Notes under the pieces: model-generated
Databases searched by the model: none
Told to the model about the DNA's origin: nothing
Seen by the model: only the letters and a program-made list of their open reading frames with translations
In this document: piece after piece, positions 1 to 5,254 of the stretch
Layout: each line of letters opens with the position of its first letter
Position numbering within the stretch: position 1 is the stretch's first letter
Translations under genes and position numbers: made by a program
Assembly: GCA_030150795.1 (NCBI GenBank)
Contig: JASLFF010000437.1
Coordinates: forward strand, 1 to 5,254
DNA: 5,254 bases
Reading direction: 5' to 3'
From: Terriglobales bacterium
Lineage (GTDB): Bacteria; Acidobacteriota; Terriglobia; Terriglobales; Gp1-AA117

Positions 1-86
1 GAAATACGATGGGGTGGGGCGTGCCAGAGGGTAACTATCGTCGGCAACTCTGCATCTGAGCAGTAAAGTGCCATTTTATGTAGAGC

Positions 87-117
87 TTGCCTAAATATGG
101 GGTGTGTCTTTTATAAT
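87..117 (+). promoter_or_regulatory. Candidate sigma70-type promoter for the TPR-protein gene
   Basis: A perfect -10 box TATAAT lies at 112-117. A partial -35 box TTGCCT (4 of 6 matches to TTGACA) lies at 87-92. The spacer is 19 bases, slightly longer than the optimal 17. Transcription would start near 124 and leave a leader of about 95 bases before the start codon at 220. I see no clear riboswitch or strong hairpin in that leader. Positions 1-86 show no gene I can defend: short open stretches at the left edge end within 70 bases and could be the tail of an upstream gene or noise. Confidence 0.5.
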
Positions 118-203
118 CCGTGCCTCTAAGTTTTTAGTTAAAAGACAAGGCCTGCAAGGGAATTCTTGGAGCATCGGGCCACAAATCTGGCAGAGATGTA
201 CTG

Positions 204-209
204 AAGGAG
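204..209 (+). promoter_or_regulatory. Shine-Dalgarno site of the TPR-protein gene
   Basis: AAGGAG sits 10 bases before the ATG at 220. It is the best ribosome binding site in the window. It supports the start at 220, which is also the start that gives a clean signal peptide. Confidence 0.75.
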
Positions 210-219
210 CAAAACTCAA

Positions 220-1614
220 ATGAAAAGAGTGCTTGTCACGTTTGTGCTTGCGCTAACCACAGCAGCGTGGGGTCAGGGAAATTCACCATCGCAACAGCCA
301 CCGGCCGGACAACCTCCGGCACAACAGCCGCCAGCAGGCCAACAGCCTGCGGCAGGTGATTCACAGGCCAATGTCCCCACCAGCCAGAAAGTGATTAAAG
401 ACCCAGCAGAATATAATGCCTACATTACTGCGCTAAATACCACTGATCCCGCCGCCAAAGGCGCGGCCATGGAAGCTTTTGTTGCCCAATACCCCCAAAG
501 CATTGTAAAGATTGACGCTCTGGAGCAGGCCATGAGCGCTTATCAGCAGGCGAGTAATCCGCAAAAAGTTGAGCAGATTGCCAGGCAGATCCTTACCATT
601 GAGCCCAACAACGTGCGTGCCCTCGCAATTGTGGTGTACATTGAGCGCGGCCAAATCAAAGACGCAGCCAGCGGAGCCAAAGCCCGAGCTGATGCTGAGC
701 GTGGCATACAGGAACTGCAGAACTGGAAGCCGGCGGATGTTTCCGGTGCTGAAGCAGAGAAGCTGCGCAACCAGATGATGGGCATCTTTGCCGGCACGGC
801 CGCTTTTGGCGCCCTGCAGCAAAAAGATTACGCCAATGCGCGCAAGTTTTATGAGGAGGCCCTGAAAGTCGATCCCAATGATCTGGGCAACAATTACCAG
901 ATCTCCATCGCGCTGCTGGAATCGAACCCCATGGACCCACTCGGCTTCTGGTACGGCGCCAAGGCGCTGAGCATTGCTCAGAAGCAAAATCCTCAGGCTT
1001 TTCAGGCGTGGTCGCCCTATTTCCTCTCAAAGTACAAGAAATACCACGGCAATACTGACGACTGGAACCAGCGCATGGCCACCGCTGCCACAGAAACTGC
1101 TCCCCCGGCGAATTTTGTTGCCAGCATTCCGCTGGCGCCCACGCAGTGCGATCTTGCAGCGCAGGCCGTGTCGCCCACTGGCGATATTGATCTTTCATTC
1201 AGTGATCGCGAACTTGTGCTCTCCTGCCGCGATAAGACTCCCGCCAACAAAACTGCTGCAGACCGGGTCTGGCAGGACATTCAGACCAAAGAAAAGAATG
1301 GGGAAGCCAAACTGAGAATTCCGGTCAAGGTGATTGCTGTGCCGGACAACAACTCTCTTGATGTAGCACTGGGTGAAGACAACCAGGCAGCCAATAAGGC
1401 TGATATGCATGTCACGATGGACAAGCCGATGACCAAACCCCCGGCAGTCGGGGCTAATATCGAAATCATCGGCGTGATCTCAGAGTACACGCCTGATCCG
1501 TTCTTGTTCACCATGACCAAAGGCGAACTGCCGGCAGCCAAGCCAGCAGCCAAAGCACCGGCCAAGAAAGGCGCAGCAAAAAAAGGTACTACGAAGAAGA
1601 AAGCCAGCCAATAA
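220..1614 (+). CDS. Exported tetratricopeptide-repeat protein of unknown function
   Basis: A 464-residue protein, predicted to be secreted to the periplasm or cell surface. Residues 1-18 form a Sec signal peptide: MKR, then a hydrophobic stretch, with likely cleavage after AWG (16-18). There is no lipobox cysteine. Residues 22-48 are a Pro/Gln/Ala/Gly-rich linker. Helical repeat segments follow. The clearest TPR-like units are near 100-135 (ends ILTIEPNN) and 195-225 (KDYANARKFYEEALKVDPND). TPRs usually mediate protein-protein contacts. Residues 310 and 336 are the only cysteines and could form a disulfide. Residues about 362-435 are beta-rich with the pattern GANIEIIGVISEYTPDPFLF, which resembles an OB-fold strand pair; this is an impression only. 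The tail (439-464) is Lys/Ala-rich and may bind nucleic acid, polyanions or the wall. The gene stands alone between its own promoter and a terminator. I do not recognise a named family, and the function is unknown. Confidence 0.9.
   Translation: MKRVLVTFVLALTTAAWGQGNSPSQQPPAGQPPAQQPPAGQQPAAGDSQANVPTSQKVIKDPAEYNAYITALNTTDPAAKGAAMEAFVAQYPQSIVKIDALEQAMSAYQQASNPQKVEQIARQILTIEPNNVRALAIVVYIERGQIKDAASGAKARADAERGIQELQNWKPADVSGAEAEKLRNQMMGIFAGTAAFGALQQKDYANARKFYEEALKVDPNDLGNNYQISIALLESNPMDPLGFWYGAKALSIAQKQNPQAFQAWSPYFLSKYKKYHGNTDDWNQRMATAATETAPPANFVASIPLAPTQCDLAAQAVSPTGDIDLSFSDRELVLSCRDKTPANKTAADRVWQDIQTKEKNGEAKLRIPVKVIAVPDNNSLDVALGEDNQAANKADMHVTMDKPMTKPPAVGANIEIIGVISEYTPDPFLFTMTKGELPAAKPAAKAPAKKGAAKKGTTKKKASQ
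292..351 (+). repeat. Two tandem 30-base units coding the Pro/Gln linker
   Basis: Two adjacent 30-base units (292-321 and 322-351) encode QQPPAGQPPA and QQPPAGQQPA, residues 25-44 of the TPR protein. The units differ at several bases but keep the amino-acid pattern, so the duplication is not recent. It forms a flexible linker just after the signal peptide. Confidence 0.7.
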
Positions 1615-1634
1615 CAACCAAACGGCTTCAAGCG

Positions 1635-1663
1635 AAAAAGCAGCCTGGAATGGGCTGCTTTTT
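1635..1663. terminator. Bidirectional intrinsic terminator between convergent genes
   Basis: An 11-bp perfect stem pairs AAAAAGCAGCC (1635-1645) with GGCTGCTTTTT (1653-1663) around a 7-base loop. The GC core is flanked by A and T tracts, so a T-run follows the stem on either strand. It lies 20 bases after the stop of the rightward TPR gene and directly beside the stop (1669-1667) of the leftward phosphodiesterase gene. It can therefore serve both. Confidence 0.85.
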
Positions 1664-1666
1664 GCT

Positions 1667-2464
1667 TTATTCGCCCAGCATGAGCCGCTGGACCGAATGT
1701 GCGCGGCCTGTCGTTTCATCGCAACCAATCAGCACCGCGCAAAAACGCGGATCGCCCTTGGCAGCCTCAAAGCGTCCCGGCAGCCCGGTCAGGAAGCGTT
1801 GCAAGACCTGCTCTTTCTGCACACCGATTACGCTGTCATACGGGCCGGTCATTCCCACGTCGGTCTGGTACGCCGTGCCACCCGGCAGCACGCGTGTGTC
1901 TGCCGTGGGGACGTGAGTATGCGTACCCAGAACGGCAGTCACTCGTCCATCCAGGTACCAGCCAAGTGCGATTTTTTCTGAGGTAGCTTCCGCGTGAAAA
2001 TCCACGATCACAACCTTGCTGCTGATCTTTGCCAGCAGCGCGTCCGCTTTGCGGAAGGGATCGTCAGTATCGTGCATAAAGACGCGGCCTTGCAGATTGA
2101 TCACCGCATAATTTTGGCCCTGACGCGTTGTGCCTTCATACACGCCAACCCCCGGAACGCCTTCTGAGAAATTTGCCGGACGCAGGACCTTTCGCGCCCT
2201 TCCGCTGGGATCGCCATTGGCCGAGTTAAAGTATTCAACGATCTCGCGCTTGTCCCAAACGTGGTTGCCGGTGGTGAGCACGTGGCACCCCAGGTCAAAA
2301 AGCTCGTCGGCAATGGCCGGCGTGAGCCCAAACCCTCCCGCGGAATTTTCCGCGTTGGCGATCACCAGATCGACCTTGTTGGTTTCTACAATATGGCCCA
2401 GATGGTCGCGCACAATCTTGCGCCCCGGACTACCGAAGATATCGCCAATGAATAGTATCTGCAT
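1667..2464 (-). CDS. ymdB: YmdB-family metallophosphoesterase (probable 2',3'-cyclic-nucleotide 2'-phosphodiesterase)
   Basis: A full-length 265-residue cytoplasmic protein of the YmdB/DR1281 calcineurin-like family. Members use a two-metal centre to hydrolyse cyclic nucleotides such as 2',3'-cAMP or 3',5'-cAMP. The start MQILFIGDIFG is the canonical N-terminus. The metal ligands expected for the family are all visible: D8 in GDIFG, E39 and N40 in NAEN, N67 with the catalytic H68 in TGNH, H157 in DFHAE, and H182 and H184 in THTH. The C-terminal YQTDVGMTGPYDSVIG segment is also typical. The catalytic site therefore looks intact. The gene lies 187 bases after the lipoprotein stop and ends at a terminator. 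No strong Shine-Dalgarno precedes its ATG, and a possible extended -10 (TGTTAGTAT on the minus strand, just upstream) has no good -35. The family is clear; the substrate and cellular role are inferred from relatives, where it affects biofilm and sporulation in Bacillus. Confidence 0.93.
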   Translation of the reverse strand: MQILFIGDIFGSPGRKIVRDHLGHIVETNKVDLVIANAENSAGGFGLTPAIADELFDLGCHVLTTGNHVWDKREIVEYFNSANGDPSGRARKVLRPANFSEGVPGVGVYEGTTRQGQNYAVINLQGRVFMHDTDDPFRKADALLAKISSKVVIVDFHAEATSEKIALGWYLDGRVTAVLGTHTHVPTADTRVLPGGTAYQTDVGMTGPYDSVIGVQKEQVLQRFLTGLPGRFEAAKGDPRFCAVLIGCDETTGRAHSVQRLMLGE

Positions 2465-2540
2465 GAGTTTCGAATCTTTGATACTAACATTGCCGGTGAC
2501 AGGGACTCATCTCATGCTTTTTTATGTTCTACTTCTCCCA

Positions 2541-2606
2541 CAGGGCAGGGTGGTCATTAGACCTGCGGTAAAGCTGATCAACCCCCTCGGCTTCAGCTAC
2601 TGAGGT
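2541..2606. repeat. Degraded two-hairpin intergenic repeat
   Basis: Two short imperfect hairpins stand side by side in the gap between the lipoprotein and ymdB genes. The first pairs GCAGG (2545-2549) with CCTGC (2562-2566), or alternatively GGTC (2552-2555) with GACC (2560-2563). The second pairs CCTC (2585-2588) with GAGG (2602-2605), enclosing GCTTCAGC. From memory, the layout resembles paired 'GGCTGAAGCC'-type hairpins common between genes in Acidobacteriota; here it would be an eroded copy. It has no T-run suited to a terminator. The rest of the 2465-2651 gap holds nothing I can name. Confidence 0.35.
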
Positions 2607-2651
2607 ACATCGCGCGCAAGTACGCCATATCCTAAAAATATAGCCGCGATG

Positions 2652-4259
2652 TTATTGCGCCAGGCGTACTGTGGCAAGAAAGTCGTAGTTTCCCGCCGGA
2701 TTCACATGCAAATCCCGCACGCGGGCGGAGTGCACCACAACATTATCGAAGTACCAGAGATTGATGTACGGCAGGTCGCGCGCCAGTATCTGCTGCACCT
2801 GGGCATAGATCTGTTTCCTCTTCTCCTGGTCCACGGTGCTGCGGCCTGCATCGATCAGGCGGTCCATTTCCGGATTCACATAATAGCTTCTGTTTGCGTG
2901 TTTGGGCGGGAAGCTGGAGGAGTGGAAGGCGTAATAAAAAATGTCGGGGTCTTCATTGCCCCCGACCCAGCGCAAGGAATAAAGCTGGAATGCGCCCTTT
3001 GTCACGTCGGAATAGAACGTAGCAAACTCAAAGCTGCGGATGTCGAGCGCAATCCCAACCTGCTTAAGCTGCTGTTGCAGCACCGCCGCCAGCAGGCGCG
3101 TGGTTTCTTCTGTCGATGTTTTCATGGTCAGGTGAAAACGTATGCCATCCGCGCCGGGTGTGTAGCCTGCTGCGTCCAGCGTTTGATTTGCTTTGGCAGG
3201 ATCATAAGGATAGTGCGCCACATTGCCGCTGTATGCCCAGTGCTGCGGCGGAAGCACACTGTCTGCCAGCCGCCCTTGGTCGCCGAACAAATAATGCAGC
3301 ACTGCGCCGCGATCAATGGCATACGCAAGCGACTGGCGCACACGGACGTCCTTTAAAATCGGGTCCCGCAGATTGAACGCCAGATAAGCCAGCACCGTCC
3401 CAGGTTGCTGTTCGATTTCAAGACTGCGATAGCGGCGAAGCGTGCCAATCATGTCCGCGCTGAGAGAGCCGCTGGGAGAAATGTCCGCGCTGCCCTTGCG
3501 CAGCTCCAACGCGCGCGTGGTGGCATCGGGCACAATCGTCAGACGAACGCGTTCTACCTGGGCATGCGGACCCCAATAATTGTCATTCCGTTGCAAAACA
3601 ACTTCAGTGTCAGGGTCCTGAGAGACGAAGATGAACGGCCCTGATCCGATGGGATGGCGATTGAATGGCTTGCCGCTGCCGTACGGCACAATTCCGAACG
3701 TTCCTTCAGAAACGTTGTATAGCAGCGTACCGTCAGGCTTGGAAAGGTGGATGATGACGGTCGCATTGTCCGGAGCGTCAACACGTTCCACCAGCTTGTA
3801 GGTCGTCGTTTTTAGCGTTGTCAGCGAGCCGTCGCGGATACTGTCCAGCGTCCACTTTACGTCGTGCGCAGTCAGCGGCCGGCCATCGTGGAATTGAATT
3901 CCGCGTCGTAAATGGAAAATGTAAGTCTTGGGATCGGGAGTCTCCCACGTTTCCGCTACCCACGGAATCATGTTGAAGTGGTCGTCACGATGGACCAGCG
4001 GATCAAAAATCAGCTCATCGATTCGTTCTGAATATGCGTCCGTGCCTACGCGAGGATCAAGGTTCGTGGGACTGCTCTCAATGATCATCACTACAATATT
4101 TGCGTCAGGACGCTTCGAGCAGGAAAGCATACTCGCGCACAGCAACAAACAAAAAAGCTTTAACCACAAAGGACACGAAGGAACACGAAAGCGTTTGGCC
4201 TTTGATTGAACTAACCTTTGTGAACCTTTGTGTCCTTTGTGGTTAAGCCTACTAAACAT
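2652..4259 (-). CDS. Family 5 (peptide-type) ABC transporter solute-binding lipoprotein
   Basis: A 535-residue protein if the ATG at 4259-4257 is used. It is predicted to be a periplasmic lipoprotein that captures peptides or similar solutes for an ABC importer. A hydrophobic stretch LKLFCLLLCASMLSC (33-47) ends in a lipobox-like MLSC, so C47 is the likely lipidated residue. The mature part carries SBP_bac_5 landmarks: SPTNLDPRVGTDAYS then FDPLV (63-89), FHLRRGIQFHDGRPLTAHDV (115-134), PIGSGPF (203-209), LKDVRVRQSLAYAIDR (302-317) and the C-terminal ARDLPYINLWYFDNV (493-507). The domain is complete. No permease or ATPase gene is in view. The chosen ATG overlaps the anmK stop by 8 bases, suggesting coupling, but its Shine-Dalgarno is weak (GGGA, 10 bases upstream). 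Residues 6-34 are encoded by an intergenic-type inverted repeat, giving an unusually long n-region. Alternatives are a TTG at 4169-4167 (505 residues, MWLKLFCLLL) or starts further upstream inside anmK, which are unlikely. Product family sure; start uncertain. Confidence 0.88.
   Translation of the reverse strand: MFSRLNHKGHKGSQRLVQSKAKRFRVPSCPLWLKLFCLLLCASMLSCSKRPDANIVVMIIESSPTNLDPRVGTDAYSERIDELIFDPLVHRDDHFNMIPWVAETWETPDPKTYIFHLRRGIQFHDGRPLTAHDVKWTLDSIRDGSLTTLKTTTYKLVERVDAPDNATVIIHLSKPDGTLLYNVSEGTFGIVPYGSGKPFNRHPIGSGPFIFVSQDPDTEVVLQRNDNYWGPHAQVERVRLTIVPDATTRALELRKGSADISPSGSLSADMIGTLRRYRSLEIEQQPGTVLAYLAFNLRDPILKDVRVRQSLAYAIDRGAVLHYLFGDQGRLADSVLPPQHWAYSGNVAHYPYDPAKANQTLDAAGYTPGADGIRFHLTMKTSTEETTRLLAAVLQQQLKQVGIALDIRSFEFATFYSDVTKGAFQLYSLRWVGGNEDPDIFYYAFHSSSFPPKHANRSYYVNPEMDRLIDAGRSTVDQEKRKQIYAQVQQILARDLPYINLWYFDNVVVHSARVRDLHVNPAGNYDFLATVRLAQ
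4151..4246 (-). terminator. Possible terminator or attenuator between anmK and the lipoprotein gene
   Basis: On the minus strand the inverted repeat forms a stem with a 17-bp perfect base. After three more bases comes a run of six T (4156-4151), then GTTTGTT. This is the order of an intrinsic terminator. The stem base is AT-rich and the T-run codes for the hydrophobic core of the lipoprotein signal, so the arrangement may be coincidental. If active it would reduce lipoprotein expression from anmK transcripts, unless ribosomes translating from 4259 open the stem. Confidence 0.3.
4160..4246. repeat. Long inverted repeat of the 'NHKGHEG' type
   Basis: Arms 4160-4191 and 4215-4246 (32 bases each) face each other across a 23-base loop. 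The outer 17 bases, TTAACCACAAAGGACAC, pair perfectly. The inner part has five non-Watson-Crick positions, two of which would be G-U pairs in plus-strand RNA. Each arm is itself built of a CAC(A/G)AAGG unit repeated about three times. The plus strand reads NHKGHEGTRK through the left arm. The minus strand reads NHKGHKG through the right arm and RVPSCPLWLK through the left. From memory, these strings recur in many spurious small proteins from environmental bacteria, as expected of a dispersed palindromic element. No transposase, target-site duplication or terminal mobile-element feature is visible. Confidence 0.85.
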
Positions 4260-5254
4260 GGGATATTTTTCCCAGCACAGCGGCTCGCTTGGCCCCCGTG
4301 GCCGCAGGTACATTGCCTGGCAAACCGTTGAACGTCTGGTACGCCAGCAGCGCAAAAGCCACAGCTTCCTTGGCTTGGCTGGGAATGTCAAAATCGTCTG
4401 AATGCCGGAGCCACAATCCCATGCCTTCGGCTTCTTTTTTAAGCATCTCCATCAGAGCGGCATTTTTTGTGCCGCCGCCGGAGACCACCCAATCGCGATA
4501 GTTGCTCTTGGTCAGCACGAAGCTTTTCAACGCATGCGCCATGGACGCGGCAGTCAGCGCAGTTGCCGTGGCGATCACATCAGCCTTGGCGGCGCGGCCA
4601 CACTGGCGCAGAAAAGCTTGAGCGTATTCACTGCCAAATTCCTCGCGGCCCGCTGTCTTCGGCGGCTTCTGCTTGAAGTAAGCTCCGTTCAAAGACTGTT
4701 CAAGCACCTGCTCAAGCACCGATCCTCTGCGCGCAACTGTTCCCCCATGGTCATACTCTTTCTTGAACAGCATTTGCATGAGCCGGTCAATCACCATGTT
4801 GCCCGGACCAGTATCGAAAGCCACAAGATCGTCCGGCGTGCCGCCCGCAGGAATCGCGGTGAGGTTGGCGATGCCGCCAATGTTTTGGACGATGCGTCCT
4901 TTATGCGGAGAACGAAAGATCGCATAGTCGAGCAACGGAACCAGCGGCGCGCCCTTGCCGCCTGCCGCCATATCTGCCGGTCGAAAATCCGAGACCACCG
5001 GCACGCCAAGCCTTGCAGCAATCATGGAGCCTTCGCCAGTCTGCCATGTGCATGCGATATTTTTTCCCAGGTAGGGAGCGGCTGTTCCTTGATGGTAGAT
5101 AGTCTGCCCATGGCATCCCACAAGGTCCAGCCTGGCGTGGCCGGATTTCTTTTGTGCTTTGCTTACGGCTTCAGCATAAAACTCGCCCAGCCGGAAATTC
5201 AGCCGTGAAAGCTCAGCCACGCTGATCTGGCTGGCATTCATCGCCGCAAGAACG
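4252..5254 (-). CDS. anmK: Anhydro-N-acetylmuramic acid kinase, 5' end beyond the window
   Basis: The C-terminal 333 residues of AnmK, a cytoplasmic sugar kinase of the ASKHA fold. It opens and phosphorylates 1,6-anhydro-MurNAc to MurNAc-6-phosphate using ATP, in peptidoglycan recycling. Motifs counted from the internal Met at 5241: GCHGQTIYH (43-50 region), SDFRPADMAAGGKGAPLVP (84-102), QNIGGIANLT (119-128), FDTGPGN (142-148; the Asp is the likely catalytic base), PPKTAGREEFG (193-203), SGGGTKNAALM (254-264), KEAVAFALLAY (291-301) and NVPAATGA (310-317). The frame stays open through the window edge with VLAA before that Met, and the family is about 370 residues long, so this Met is not the start. 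The N-terminal SGTSxDG phosphate-binding region, about 40-60 residues, lies outside. The C-terminus is complete (stop TAG at 4254-4252) and shows no damage. The solute-binding lipoprotein gene follows immediately on the same strand. Confidence 0.95.
   Translation of the reverse strand, partial: VLAAMNASQISVAELSRLNFRLGEFYAEAVSKAQKKSGHARLDLVGCHGQTIYHQGTAAPYLGKNIACTWQTGEGSMIAARLGVPVVSDFRPADMAAGGKGAPLVPLLDYAIFRSPHKGRIVQNIGGIANLTAIPAGGTPDDLVAFDTGPGNMVIDRLMQMLFKKEYDHGGTVARRGSVLEQVLEQSLNGAYFKQKPPKTAGREEFGSEYAQAFLRQCGRAAKADVIATATALTAASMAHALKSFVLTKSNYRDWVVSGGGTKNAALMEMLKKEAEGMGLWLRHSDDFDIPSQAKEAVAFALLAYQTFNGLPGNVPAATGAKRAAVLGKISHV

Noticed and set aside
1..66. Possible tail of an upstream rightward gene (open frame ending TAA at 64-66, or a shorter one ending at 32-34)
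   Set aside because: The stretch is too short and carries no recognisable motif, so no choice between frames or chance can be made.
2649..3356. A 235-codon rightward open frame opposite the 3' part of the lipoprotein gene
   Set aside because: It lies wholly antisense to a gene with clear family motifs, has a Cys/His-rich composition typical of a shadow frame, and shows no recognisable domain.
3928..4209. A 93-codon rightward frame ending in NHKGHEGTRKRLAFD
   Set aside because: It is antisense to the lipoprotein gene and its tail is simply the left arm of the inverted repeat. Such tails are a known kind of spurious prediction.
4160..4246. CRISPR-like or tandem-repeat array because of repeated CAC(A/G)AAGG units
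   Set aside because: The units are 9-10 bases long with no spacers and belong to the arms of a single palindrome.
4260..4391. Extension of the lipoprotein start to the ATG at 4391
   Set aside because: It would overlap 140 bases of well-conserved anmK coding sequence and put about 75 residues before the hydrophobic signal segment. The ATG at 4259 is more sensible.
4402..5208. A 268-codon rightward open frame opposite anmK
   Set aside because: It is antisense to strongly conserved AnmK motifs, has no ribosome binding site evident and no recognisable product.

Overview
The window looks like chromosomal DNA from a free-living Gram-negative bacterium, most likely a member of the Acidobacteriota. 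That assignment is an inference. It rests on a secreted TPR protein with a Pro/Gln-rich linker and a Lys/Ala tail, a YmdB-type phosphodiesterase, a peptide-binding lipoprotein next to anmK, and an intergenic palindrome that reads 'NHKGHEGTRK' in one frame. No rRNA, tRNA, CRISPR array, transposase or phage gene is visible.

Layout. Positions 1-219 hold a leader with a sigma70-like promoter (TTGCCT / TATAAT) and a good Shine-Dalgarno for a rightward gene, 220-1614. That gene encodes an exported TPR protein of unknown function. It meets a leftward block tail to tail, and a compact hairpin with T-tracts on both strands (1635-1663) sits between them as a probable bidirectional terminator. The leftward block, in transcription order, is: anmK (anhydro-N-acetylmuramic acid kinase; its 5' end lies beyond the right edge), a family 5 solute-binding lipoprotein (stop at 2652), a 187-base gap with a degraded two-hairpin repeat, then a ymdB-like metallophosphoesterase (2464 to 1667).

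How the genes may work together. AnmK phosphorylates 1,6-anhydro-MurNAc, a product of cell-wall turnover. The lipoprotein gene directly follows it, with a candidate start codon overlapping the anmK stop. Family 5 binding proteins include murein-peptide binders such as E. coli MppA, so a role in recovering cell-wall peptides is plausible but unproven. No permease or ATPase gene is in view. YmdB is a cyclic-nucleotide phosphodiesterase family and may be transcribed separately or by read-through.

The most interesting spot is 4151-4259. A long inverted repeat (arms 4160-4191 and 4215-4246) lies exactly over the start of the lipoprotein gene. Its reading frame is open through both arms, so the repeat appears to supply the N-terminal part of the signal peptide. 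On the transcribed strand the hairpin is followed by a T-run, so it could also act as an attenuator between anmK and the lipoprotein gene.
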